Under the pieces are notes generated by a model, which saw nothing but the letters and a program-made list of their open reading frames with translations, searched no databases and was not told where the DNA came from. Source: Hyphomicrobiales bacterium (GTDB taxonomy: Bacteria; Pseudomonadota; Alphaproteobacteria; Rhizobiales; Beijerinckiaceae). Taken from it: DNA of 13,839 nucleotides. Position numbers and translations under genes: made by a program. The stretch spans positions 1 to 13,839 of the forward strand of contig OMIJ01000081.1 in assembly GCA_900299065.1 (NCBI GenBank), in the 5' to 3' direction. Shown in pieces: positions 1 to 7,476 of the stretch. Every line of letters starts with the position of its first letter. Position 1 is the stretch's first letter.

Positions 1-615
1 CGCCAAAGCGGACAGGCCTTACTTGCAATCATTTCCGATGTTCTGGACATGTCACGATTGGAGACAGGCCGACTCACGCTTAATCGTAAAGAAATCTGGG
101 TGAATGATGAAATTGCCCGAGCCATACATCAGGTTCGCCCCTCGGCTCAGGACAAGAACATACAAATTTACTTTGACAAGACTGAGGATGTCAGCACTCA
201 GGCTGATCCTGGCGCACTTGGACAAGTGCTGACGAAGATTTTACGCAATGCAATTCGCTTTACCCCGGAACAAGGTCGGGTTCATGTGCGTCAGCGCTCG
301 CACAAGGAGCATGTCTGTATTTACGTCTGCGATAATGGCATTGGCATTCCACCAACCGCTCTGGCCCGATTGGGGCGTCCGTTCGAACAGATCGATACAC
401 CGCTGGAAAATGGCTGCAAGGGATCGGGCCTGGGGCTTGCCATCGCACGAGCTTTAATTGAATTGCATGGCGGCTCGCTGCGCATCAAGTCAGCCATGGG
501 CGCAGGAACCATAGTGCGCATTTGTCTACCCTTGACAATTGCAGAACAGACAAGCGAGCCCTTGAGCGCGCGGATCCATGAACTCCGCCTGACAGGACAA
601 ACAATTGCCGCTTAA
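1..615 (+). CDS. Sensor histidine kinase, C-terminal part (PleC/DivJ/PdhS-like), 5' end outside window
   Basis: The frame is open from base 1, so this is the last 204 residues of a larger kinase and the ATG at 49 is internal. The fragment begins in the second DHp helix (SGQALLAIISDVLDMSRLE, residues 3-21), a style typical of the PleC/DivJ/PdhS cell-cycle kinases of alphaproteobacteria; the phospho-accepting His lies upstream of the window. The HATPase_c domain follows: N box NAIRFTP with Asn83, G1 box DNGIGIP at 111-117, F box PFEQ at 127-130, G2 box GSGLGLAIA at 141-149. All ATP-binding motifs look intact. No response regulator is adjacent, which would fit a kinase/phosphatase acting on a distant single-domain regulator such as DivK (inference). 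I recall a PleC-type kinase beside glnE in rhizobia, but cannot assign that name without the sensor half. Its stop codon directly abuts that of glnE on the other strand. Confidence 0.9.
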   Translation, partial: RQSGQALLAIISDVLDMSRLETGRLTLNRKEIWVNDEIARAIHQVRPSAQDKNIQIYFDKTEDVSTQADPGALGQVLTKILRNAIRFTPEQGRVHVRQRSHKEHVCIYVCDNGIGIPPTALARLGRPFEQIDTPLENGCKGSGLGLAIARALIELHGGSLRIKSAMGAGTIVRICLPLTIAEQTSEPLSARIHELRLTGQTIAA

Positions 616-3549
616 TCAGAGACCAGAAATAGTCTCATCATAGATCTGACGGACTTTTTCTCGCGCCTCAGAGAGTGCTAGTTCCAGTTGTTTGAAATCT
701 GGCAGGCCAGTTGCATTGGCAAGGCGTTTGCGAATCCCCTCTTCAACTTCATCTGGCTGAAAGGGGCCTTCGATACAGATTCGCGACATCTGACTAAAGT
801 CAGTATAGAGACGATGCGCGCTCAGTAATTTCTCGCTGGCGTCCGCACTCAATAATCCTAAATGCTCGGCATGAAGTAGAACTTGTTGTGTATCACTATG
901 CACGAGATCGGGATGTACACGAGACCAGCGCAGACATAAATATTGCGCGATAAACTCAATATCGAGCAAGCCACCGGGGACGATCTTCAAATCCCAAGGA
1001 TCTAGACCGCCTTTCTCCTGCAGGATCAATTGCCGCATATCGGCAATGTCTTTGCGTAATTTTTTCTCCTCGCGCGTCAGCGTGAGAATATTGAGAGTCA
1101 AGGCATTCAGATCAGCAACAAGGCTGTGATCGCCAGCTATGCAACGGGCTCTGGTAAGCGCCATATGCTCCCATGTCTCAGCCTCCTGCATTTGGTAATC
1201 AGCAAAGCTCTGAATATGAGTTGCCACGGGCCCTTTGCTGCCAGATGGGCGCAAACGCATATCAATCTCATATAATCGACCACGTCTTGTAGCCACCGTA
1301 AGAGCTGTCACGAGCCGCGTGGCTAGCCTGATATAATATTGTGTGCCATGCAATGGCCTTGGCCCATCAGATTCGGTGTGCTCCTTATCATGGTCATAGA
1401 TAAGCACGAGATCGAGATCGGAGGCGCAGGTCATTTCTCTTGACCCAAGTTTGCCCAGAGCGATGATTGCAAAGCGCCCCTGTGACATTCGCCCATGATC
1501 TTGCGCAAAGAGCGCCATGACACGATCCAATGTCTTGCGAACGATGACGCTGGCAAGATCAGAATAACAACGACCAGCATCGGACGGATCAATGACCCGT
1601 GTCAGCGTTCGCAACCCAATGAGGAACATTTCCTCTTGCGCGAAATCGCGAATGGCATCGAGATAATCTTCCATCATATCTCTGGAGCTGGAGAGCGAGT
1701 CGAGTCTTTTGCTATAAGCCTGTTCATCGCCCTGCCCCTGAATGAGAGCGGGATCAATCGCGGCATCGAGAACATGCGGCCTATGCGCAATCATATTTGC
1801 CAGTCTTGGCGCACTGCCCAATATATCTGCGAAGAGATCACGCACAGTCTGGTTCGATTTCAAAATAGCCATCAGCTCAATGGCCGCTGGCATACGCGTG
1901 AGTGCCTGATCAAAAGCATTGAGCGCTGCATCGGGATCTGCGCTGCCTGAGAAAGACTGCAGCAAAGCCGGCACAAGCTCTGTCACAACTTCACGGGCTC
2001 TTGCGCTTTGAACGGCAGCACGCCGACCAAAGTGCCAACCGCGAATAATCTCCGTTGCCTGTTGAGGCTTCAGGAACCCCATATTGGAAAGGGTCGCAAT
2101 CGTGTCAGGATCATCCGTCACACCGGTGAAGACAAGACTACCCTTAGTCGCATCTAGGGAGGGTTCATGCTCGAACAATCGCGCATAATGAGTCTCAACG
2201 CTACGTAAATGCCGCGCGACTTCAGTTTCAAACTTGCGCAAAGTGGTATAGCCACAGAATTGCGCAAAGCGCTTGAGCTCGTCCAGATCGGAAGGCAAGC
2301 GCTGAGTCTGCTCATCGGTGATCATTTGCAGGCGATGCTCAAGTTCACGCAAGAAAATATAGGATTTGGTCAGATCCTTGACCGCATCTTTGGTGACCCA
2401 GCCATCTTGCTCCAATGCATTGAGCATATCCAATGTGCGAGAACCCCGCAGGTGCGGGCGCCTGCCGCCAAAGATCAATTGCTGAGTCTGCACGAAGAAT
2501 TCAATTTCACGTATGCCGCCGCGTCCCAATTTGAGATCATGGCCTGCCACGGCCACTTCGGCATGACCGCGCACAGAATGAATCTGTCGTTTCATTGCAT
2601 GAATGTCTGCAATGGCTGCATAATCAAAATATTTGCGCCAGATGAAGGGTGCAAGATTTTTGAGAAAATCCACCCCCAAGTGGAGTTCACCGGCAATGGC
2701 TCTGGCTTTGATCAGAGCTGCGCGCTCCCAATTCTGGCCAAGCATTTCATAATAGCCAGCGGCAGCAGGAAGAGAGATGGCGACTGAAGTTGAGCCCGGG
2801 TCAGGTCGCAAACGCAGATCAACCCGCAGCACATAACCATCTTCCGTGCGAGATTCTAAAATATGTGCGAGGCGCTTTGTGATGGCGACAAAGACTTGGC
2901 CCGCTTCGCTCGCTTTTGTTAGCGCTGGCGTGTCAGGATCATAAAAGACAATCAGATCAATATCGCTCGAATAGTTAAGCTCCCGCGCGCCATGCTTGCC
3001 CATGGCAATGACGACAAGGCCGCATTCAGACTGAGGATAGCGCAAAGAGGCAAGGTTCATTTTGCCTGCTTCATGCGCCTGTCTTAGCAGAAACGACAGC
3101 GCCGTTTGCACCGCATGGTCTGCAAATCGCGCCAGAGCATCTGTGACCATTTGTAGAGACCAGACGCCGGACAAATCTGCCAAAGCGATGAGCAATGCAA
3201 CTTCCTGCTTGGCCTGCCGCAAATTTTTCATCACCAGCGCTTCATCCATCGTCAAATGGTAAAAGTCGGCGGATTGTGACAGGCAATGATCGAGTGCTTC
3301 TTCTGGAGCTTGATCGAGCAAGCGCAGCAAACGGACAGGGTCGCGCTGCATAATCTGCCAGAGATAGGGGCTGTGATCGGCAATACCCAGTGCCAATTTA
3401 TGGACGTGTGGCAAAGCAAGGCGATCAACCAGAGCCGGCGCTTCGTTTTGGGCCTTCTCAATGAGGTGATCAAGCATCAGGCGCGCATGCTTGGGATTGG
3501 CCAGCTTGGGAGCTTTGGAGGCTAATTGCGCTAAAGTTTGCGTCGTCAT
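616..3549 (-). CDS. glnE: Bifunctional glutamine synthetase adenylyltransferase / adenylyl-removing enzyme
   Basis: GlnE controls glutamine synthetase by adenylylating it under nitrogen excess and removing AMP under limitation, directed by PII and glutamine. The 977-residue product matches the family size (about 950-990). It shows the two tandem nucleotidyltransferase domains. The N-terminal deadenylase half has GKHGARELNYSSDIDLIVFY (184-203) with Asp196/Asp198, a third Asp at 244 in VDLRLRP, and KLGRGGIREIEF (340-351). The C-terminal adenylylase half repeats the pattern with GKLGSREMTCASDLDLVLIY (699-718), Asp711/Asp713, Asp763 in IDMRLRP, and KIVPGGLLDIEF (855-866). All metal-binding aspartates are present, so both activities should be retained. 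The ATG at 3549 is preceded by GGGA and a GAGGGG 11 bases upstream. It lies 48 bases after the kinase gene, in the same direction, with no terminator between them, so cotranscription with the upstream two-component pair is likely. Confidence 0.97.
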   Translation of the reverse strand: MTTQTLAQLASKAPKLANPKHARLMLDHLIEKAQNEAPALVDRLALPHVHKLALGIADHSPYLWQIMQRDPVRLLRLLDQAPEEALDHCLSQSADFYHLTMDEALVMKNLRQAKQEVALLIALADLSGVWSLQMVTDALARFADHAVQTALSFLLRQAHEAGKMNLASLRYPQSECGLVVIAMGKHGARELNYSSDIDLIVFYDPDTPALTKASEAGQVFVAITKRLAHILESRTEDGYVLRVDLRLRPDPGSTSVAISLPAAAGYYEMLGQNWERAALIKARAIAGELHLGVDFLKNLAPFIWRKYFDYAAIADIHAMKRQIHSVRGHAEVAVAGHDLKLGRGGIREIEFFVQTQQLIFGGRRPHLRGSRTLDMLNALEQDGWVTKDAVKDLTKSYIFLRELEHRLQMITDEQTQRLPSDLDELKRFAQFCGYTTLRKFETEVARHLRSVETHYARLFEHEPSLDATKGSLVFTGVTDDPDTIATLSNMGFLKPQQATEIIRGWHFGRRAAVQSARAREVVTELVPALLQSFSGSADPDAALNAFDQALTRMPAAIELMAILKSNQTVRDLFADILGSAPRLANMIAHRPHVLDAAIDPALIQGQGDEQAYSKRLDSLSSSRDMMEDYLDAIRDFAQEEMFLIGLRTLTRVIDPSDAGRCYSDLASVIVRKTLDRVMALFAQDHGRMSQGRFAIIALGKLGSREMTCASDLDLVLIYDHDKEHTESDGPRPLHGTQYYIRLATRLVTALTVATRRGRLYEIDMRLRPSGSKGPVATHIQSFADYQMQEAETWEHMALTRARCIAGDHSLVADLNALTLNILTLTREEKKLRKDIADMRQLILQEKGGLDPWDLKIVPGGLLDIEFIAQYLCLRWSRVHPDLVHSDTQQVLLHAEHLGLLSADASEKLLSAHRLYTDFSQMSRICIEGPFQPDEVEEGIRKRLANATGLPDFKQLELALSEAREKVRQIYDETISGL

Positions 3550-3570
3550 TCCCAGCTCAACCCCTCTGAC

Positions 3571-3588
3571 AGGATCGCAACTGATCCT
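3571..3588 (-). repeat. Small inverted repeat in the kinase-glnE gap
   Basis: AGGATC and GATCCT form a perfect 6-base-pair stem around a 6-base loop in the 48-base gap between the upstream kinase stop and the glnE start. No T-run follows in the direction of transcription, so it is not a classical intrinsic terminator. It could be an mRNA processing or stability hairpin, or chance. Confidence 0.5.
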
Positions 3589-3597
3589 ATGAGATGA

Positions 3598-5031
3598 TTA
3601 TCCAACAGAGCGGGGAGAGTCGACAAGAGCTGGAAGCGTCACAACGACGCGCAAACCTGGCTCATTATCCTCAAGGTTCATTTTACCGCCGTGCAATTTG
3701 ATCACAGCAGAGACCAAAGACAGACCAAGCCCCGAACCCGGCTTTGTGCGCGACATTTCCAATCGCACAAATCGGCTCAGCACGCGTTCACGATTTTGTT
3801 CAGCAATGCCGGTTCCACAATCTGCCACGACAAGCTTGACCTTGTCTTTTTCATGACTGAGCCTCACGCTAATCAGAGCGCTCGACTGAACATTTTCCAA
3901 GACAGCTTGATTTTGCGCAGGATCGGGCAGACCATATTTGAGCGCATTATCGAGCAGATTGGCAATCGCTTGGCCGATGAGCTCGCGATTACCTTTGATC
4001 TTCAATCCCTGATCGACATCCAGAACAATTCTGGCATTCGCCTCTTCAGCCAGAGGCTCGAAGAGATCAACCATATCTTTGGCGACTTGCGAGAGATCAA
4101 AAATGGAATTTCCATCCTGTTCACGCCCGGCCTCAACGCGCGCAATCATCAAAAGAGCATTGAAAATTTTGATCAGATTGTCAGAATCATCAATCATTGT
4201 TTCAAGTGTAGCGCGGTAATCTTCGCCTGTGCGCTCACGCCGCAAGGCCTCCTCAGCTCTATTACGCAGGCGCGTGAGAGGTGTTTTGAGATCATGCGCT
4301 ATATTGTCTGAAACCTGCCGCAGCTCATTCATCAACTCTTCAATGCGGTCTAACATAGCATTGAGATTTTCAGCCAATCTATCGAGTTCATCCTGACTGC
4401 CATTCACGGGAAGTCGACCCAGAAAATCACCCTGCATAATCTTTTGAACAGAGGCGTTCATTGCATCAACACGCAGCAACACACGTCGTGCAACCCAGAT
4501 GCCACCAATCGTGCCAATCAACGTCAGCCAGAGCAAAGTTGTGGTTAAAGCGCTTGTCATAATGCGGCGCAGAGCTTCACGATCTTCCAGATCACGACCA
4601 ACCAGAAGCCGGAACCCGCCGGGTAAAATGAATATTCGCGCTAAAGCACGGCGCCTTTGCTCAACCTCACCAATGCGTTGATAACCAGTCTCAACGACTC
4701 CGGGGCGTTGAATGACGCCTGGCGGCAGGGCGGCTAAATTGCCGACAACTGTTTCACCCGCAAAAGTCGTCACCAGATAGAGTGAGGCGCCGGGCTGGCG
4801 GGCGCGGCGCTCGACGGCCTCAACCAATCCACGAATGCCCAATTGTCTATATTGCTCGGCTAGGCCAGCGATCTCGACTTCGATGGTGGAGGCGATCTGA
4901 TCATCAAATAATTGCTTGGCACGCCAACCTGCCCAAACCATCATGGCGCCTGCCACCAAAGCAAAAGCGAGCAGATAGACCAGCGATAGTTTGAAGGCTG
5001 TCGTGCGCAGCAATTTAACGAAGGCTGTCAC
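3598..5031 (-). CDS. Two-component sensor histidine kinase, HAMP type (partner of the adjacent OmpR regulator)
   Basis: A 477-residue inner-membrane kinase. TM1 spans about residues 13-34, a periplasmic region runs to about 155, and TM2 is about 160-180. A HAMP linker (about 180-230) leads to a HisKA domain with the phosphoacceptor motif NIAHDLKTPL, His246. The HATPase_c domain has LLDNALKY (359-366, Asn362), G1 VADCGTGIA (402-410) and G2 GSGLGLSLV (432-440). The chosen start is a GTG at 5031-5029, with AGGA 10 bases upstream; it overlaps the 3' end of the regulator gene by 17 bases, a sign of translational coupling and cognate pairing. The architecture resembles CusS/QseC/CpxA-type kinases. 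The stimulus cannot be read from sequence; proximity to degP makes an envelope signal plausible (inference). Confidence 0.93.
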   Translation of the reverse strand: MTAFVKLLRTTAFKLSLVYLLAFALVAGAMMVWAGWRAKQLFDDQIASTIEVEIAGLAEQYRQLGIRGLVEAVERRARQPGASLYLVTTFAGETVVGNLAALPPGVIQRPGVVETGYQRIGEVEQRRRALARIFILPGGFRLLVGRDLEDREALRRIMTSALTTTLLWLTLIGTIGGIWVARRVLLRVDAMNASVQKIMQGDFLGRLPVNGSQDELDRLAENLNAMLDRIEELMNELRQVSDNIAHDLKTPLTRLRNRAEEALRRERTGEDYRATLETMIDDSDNLIKIFNALLMIARVEAGREQDGNSIFDLSQVAKDMVDLFEPLAEEANARIVLDVDQGLKIKGNRELIGQAIANLLDNALKYGLPDPAQNQAVLENVQSSALISVRLSHEKDKVKLVVADCGTGIAEQNRERVLSRFVRLEMSRTKPGSGLGLSLVSAVIKLHGGKMNLEDNEPGLRVVVTLPALVDSPRSVG

Positions 5032-5707
5032 GAATCATATATCCTGCGCCGCGAATGGTGTGCAGCAAGGGCACTTCATGGCCCTTGTCAATCTTAGCCC
5101 TCAAGCGTGACACATGCACATCAATGACATTGGTCTGCGGATCAAAATGATAATCCCAGACATTTTCAAGCAGCATAGTACGAGTGACAACCTTGCCGGC
5201 ATTCTGCATCAAATATTCGAGCAGACGAAATTCTCTGGGTTGTAAGACGATCTCACGGCCTTTGCGAGTGAGCTTATGCGCCAGACGATCAAGCTCGAGA
5301 TCTGCGACACGATAGGCCACAGGCTCGGATAGAGAATGACCATTTCGTCGCATCAATACTTCGACACGCGCCAGCAATTCTGAAAAGGCGTAGGGCTTTG
5401 CAAGATAATCATCGCCACCCGCACGCAACCCTTTAACGCGATCATCGACCTGCCCCAAAGCCGAGAGGATCAAAACAGGTGTGCTAACTTTTTGCTGGCG
5501 TAGCCCACCAATCAAGGAGAGCCCATCCATGCGCGGCAACATGCGATCAATGATCAGCACGTCATAATCCCCCTCGCTGGCCATGGCATAGCCATCAAGC
5601 CCGTCATTGGCCAGATCGGCAACATGCCCGGCCTCTTTAAAGGCTCGCACCAGATAGGATCCCGCTTCGGGGTCGTCTTCGACAATTAGAATACGCATAG
5701 GGCTCAT
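5015..5707 (-). CDS. OmpR/PhoB-family response regulator
   Basis: A 230-residue DNA-binding regulator starting MSPMRILIVEDD. The receiver domain (about 4-118) has the acidic pair Asp11/Asp12, phospho-acceptor Asp54 (in LIIDRMLPRMDG), Ser82 in the Thr/Ser switch position and Lys104 (LAKPY). A C-terminal winged-helix Trans_reg_C domain (about 135-227) contains LQPREFRLLEYLM and ends TIRGAGYMI. The start is set by an AGGA 9 bases before the ATG at 5707; a second ATG three codons later at 5698 is the alternative. The same frame stays open back to a TTG at 5800, but that extension would run through a terminator hairpin and matches nothing in the family. The gene overlaps its kinase by 17 bases. 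It sits just after a terminator in the degP gap, so expression either depends on readthrough or uses a promoter inside degP or the gap. Confidence 0.95.
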   Translation of the reverse strand: MSPMRILIVEDDPEAGSYLVRAFKEAGHVADLANDGLDGYAMASEGDYDVLIIDRMLPRMDGLSLIGGLRQQKVSTPVLILSALGQVDDRVKGLRAGGDDYLAKPYAFSELLARVEVLMRRNGHSLSEPVAYRVADLELDRLAHKLTRKGREIVLQPREFRLLEYLMQNAGKVVTRTMLLENVWDYHFDPQTNVIDVHVSRLRAKIDKGHEVPLLHTIRGAGYMIRDSLR

Positions 5708-5722
5708 ATTAGCCGGTCCTGC

Positions 5723-5753
5723 AAAAAACGGCAGGCTTGATTTCAGCCTGCCG
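5723..5753 (-). terminator. Rho-independent terminator after degP
   Basis: Read on the minus strand, CGGCAGGC and GCCTGCCG form a perfect stem (5753-5746 with 5736-5729), extendable by one T-A pair, and the 3' arm is followed immediately by six T (5728-5723). This is a textbook intrinsic terminator. It lies 43 bases after the degP stop and ends 16 bases before the ATG of the response regulator, only two bases before that gene's AGGA. It therefore also acts, in effect, as part of the regulator's leader for any readthrough transcript. Confidence 0.85.
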
Positions 5754-5761
5754 TCCAGCCG

Positions 5762-5783
5762 TGCATCAGGGGGATATGATGCA
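5762..5783 (-). repeat. Hairpin upstream of the degP terminator
   Basis: TGCATCA and TGATGCA form a perfect 7-base-pair stem with an 8-base loop, in the gap after degP and just upstream (in transcription sense) of the terminator stem. It has no T-run of its own. It may be a 3'-end stabilising structure for the degP mRNA or part of a structured leader for the downstream regulator. Confidence 0.6.
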
Positions 5784-5796
5784 GAGCCTATCACAT

Positions 5797-7365
5797 TCAA
5801 GAGGCGGGATTGACAGAGAGAGCCACAAATCTGGTGGCTTCTTCGCTCTTGACCTTCAAAAGCACCGCTTTGCGACCCTGCTTGCGAGCCTGATCAAGGG
5901 CTGCAATCAGATCTTGCGGGCGGGACAGATTTTGCCCTCCTGCCTGTAAGATCACATCACCGGGCTGCAATTGCTTTTGAGCTGCCGGCCCATCAGGGTC
6001 GATCTGGGTAACCACAAGGCCTTGCGAACCGGCGCCAGACACTTGTTTGGCCGGAGCCAAAGCCAGTCCGTAGCGGGTCAAGGATTGGTCGCCGCCCCGA
6101 TTGTCCCGGTCTGATTTCGCCTCAACCTGACGCTCACTGGGCAGTGCGCCCAGACGCAGGGATAAGGTCTTCTCTGATCCATCTCGCAGATAAGTGAGTT
6201 CTACAGATTTATCAGGACCAAGAGCGGCAATCCTGCGGGAGAGTTCACGCGGATTTTCGATCTTGCCTCCATTGACAGCCGTGATGACGTCTCCTGACCG
6301 CAGTCCGGCTTTAGAGGCAGGAGAGTCATTCTGTGTTTCGGAGACAAGAGCACCCTTTGCTGACTTCATCGCTAAAGTCTCGGCAATTTCATCGGTGACA
6401 GGCTGAATTTGAACACCCAGCCAACCGCGCGCCACACTGCCCTTATCACGCAGGTCTGCAACAACATCCCTGACAACTTCAGCGGGGATCGCAAAGCCAA
6501 TGCCAACGCTGCCGCCTGAGGGAGAGTAAATCGCCGTATTCACTCCCACAACCTGACCAGCTGCATTGAAGGTCGGGCCGCCTGAATTGCCGCGATTAAC
6601 AGGCGCATCGATCTGCAAATAATCATCATAGGGACCGCTACCAATATCGCGACCGCGCGCTGAAACAATGCCGGCCGTTACGGTTCCGCCTAAGCCGAAG
6701 GGATTGCCGACAGCTATCACCCAATCGCCCACTCGCGGACTTGCAGTAGCAAATTCAACATAAGGATAGGTGCCGCTCTGCTTGATTTTCAGCAAAGCCA
6801 GATCTGTTTTAGGATCAACGCCAACGAGGCTTGCCTCAAGAGTCTTGCCGCCATCCAGAGTGAGCGTGATTTCCTGCGCATGATCGATTACGTGATTATT
6901 GGTCACGACATAACCATCAGCGGAGATGATAAAGCCTGATCCTTGCGCAAGGCCCTGACGCGGGCGCGCCTGACGACCGCTGCGCTCATCTGCACCGGGC
7001 TCACCAAACTGCCGGAAGAAACGCTCGAGCGGATCACCGGGCTGCAAGCGGGGCAAAGCTGGACCAGATCTGCCTAAAGCCTCATTATCGATCGTCTTCA
7101 CCTTGACGGAGACGACGGCACCGCGCACGCGCTCAACCACATCTGCAAAGGACAAAGGCGCGCTAGAAACTGTCTGGGCCTTAGCGTTTGTGATAAAGGT
7201 GGCCGGAGTGGAGCTTAGAAGCGATTGGCCATAGGGCAGCGCAAGGGAGAGCGTCACAATCGCGACAGCCCCTAACAACAAATGGCGCTTTCTCGAGGAT
7301 GCTGCGGAAGAGAAGAAGGATTGGGGGGGATTCTGAAGCTGAGATTTGTCATTCTTGGGAAACAT
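5797..7365 (-). CDS. degP: DegP/HtrA (Do family) periplasmic serine protease
   Basis: A 522-residue trypsin-like protease/chaperone that degrades misfolded envelope proteins. An N-terminal signal/anchor has a long polar n-region (1-27), a hydrophobic core at about 29-45 and a possible AKA/QT cleavage site at 61-65. The protease domain carries the full triad: His158 (VVTNNHVID), Asp188 (KTDLALLKI) and Ser261 (GNSGGP). Two PDZ domains follow, about 313-405 (starting near RGWLGVQIQPV) and about 430-515, as in true DegP rather than single-PDZ DegS. The ATG at 7365 has GGAG seven bases upstream. It follows ccmH after a 111-base gap, wide enough for its own promoter, and is followed by a strong terminator. 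Its n-region contains a run of seven C. In rhizobia this gene is commonly called degP1 and sits beside cycHJKL. Confidence 0.96.
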   Translation of the reverse strand: MFPKNDKSQLQNPPQSFFSSAASSRKRHLLLGAVAIVTLSLALPYGQSLLSSTPATFITNAKAQTVSSAPLSFADVVERVRGAVVSVKVKTIDNEALGRSGPALPRLQPGDPLERFFRQFGEPGADERSGRQARPRQGLAQGSGFIISADGYVVTNNHVIDHAQEITLTLDGGKTLEASLVGVDPKTDLALLKIKQSGTYPYVEFATASPRVGDWVIAVGNPFGLGGTVTAGIVSARGRDIGSGPYDDYLQIDAPVNRGNSGGPTFNAAGQVVGVNTAIYSPSGGSVGIGFAIPAEVVRDVVADLRDKGSVARGWLGVQIQPVTDEIAETLAMKSAKGALVSETQNDSPASKAGLRSGDVITAVNGGKIENPRELSRRIAALGPDKSVELTYLRDGSEKTLSLRLGALPSERQVEAKSDRDNRGGDQSLTRYGLALAPAKQVSGAGSQGLVVTQIDPDGPAAQKQLQPGDVILQAGGQNLSRPQDLIAALDQARKQGRKAVLLKVKSEEATRFVALSVNPAS

Positions 7366-7392
7366 TCGACAACTCCATTCATCTATCTACCC

Positions 7393-7419
7393 GGCTCTTG
7401 AGCCTAGGCTATGACATAG
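7393..7419. promoter_or_regulatory. Cluster of three abutting dyads upstream of degP
   Basis: In the 111-base ccmH-degP gap three short dyads lie end to end: GGCTCTTGAGCC (7393-7404, two central bases unpaired), AGCCTAGGCT (7401-7410, perfect) and CTATGACATAG (7409-7419, one central base). They lie 28-54 bases ahead of the degP ATG, where an operator or leader hairpin would be expected. No confident -35/-10 pair was recognised, so function is inferred from position and symmetry only. Confidence 0.35.
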
Positions 7420-7476
7420 GAATGGCAGATCGAAGTTTACCTTATCATGTCCGACAGATGAAATTTTGGAAAGGTT

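Noticed and set aside
619..659. Possible terminator for the plus-strand kinase inside the glnE 3' end.
   Set aside because: The GAGAC/GTCTC stem is only five pairs and the TTTTT run is about 18 bases downstream rather than adjacent; not a classical intrinsic terminator.
2209..2787. A 192-codon plus-strand open frame inside glnE, and a 151-codon one at 1495-1950.
   Set aside because: Both lie opposite well-conserved GlnE coding sequence, show no family motif and no convincing ribosome site; they are shadow frames.
3691..4311. A 206-codon open frame on the plus strand inside the kinase gene.
   Set aside because: It is antisense to a kinase with all HATPase and HisKA motifs. It begins at a GTG, has no recognisable domain, and its composition (many His, Gln, Asn) is that of a shadow frame.
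7250..7300. Twin-arginine (Tat) signal in DegP (SRKRHLLLG).
   Set aside because: There is no consecutive Arg pair in the required SRRxFLK context; an ordinary Sec signal or anchor is more likely, as for other DegP proteins.
7413..7440. Possible RpoH-like promoter ahead of degP (CTTCGA and CCTATGT on the minus strand).
   Set aside because: The -10-like part is suggestive, but the spacer is only nine bases, too short for the heat-shock sigma pattern, and the -35-like part has a mismatch.
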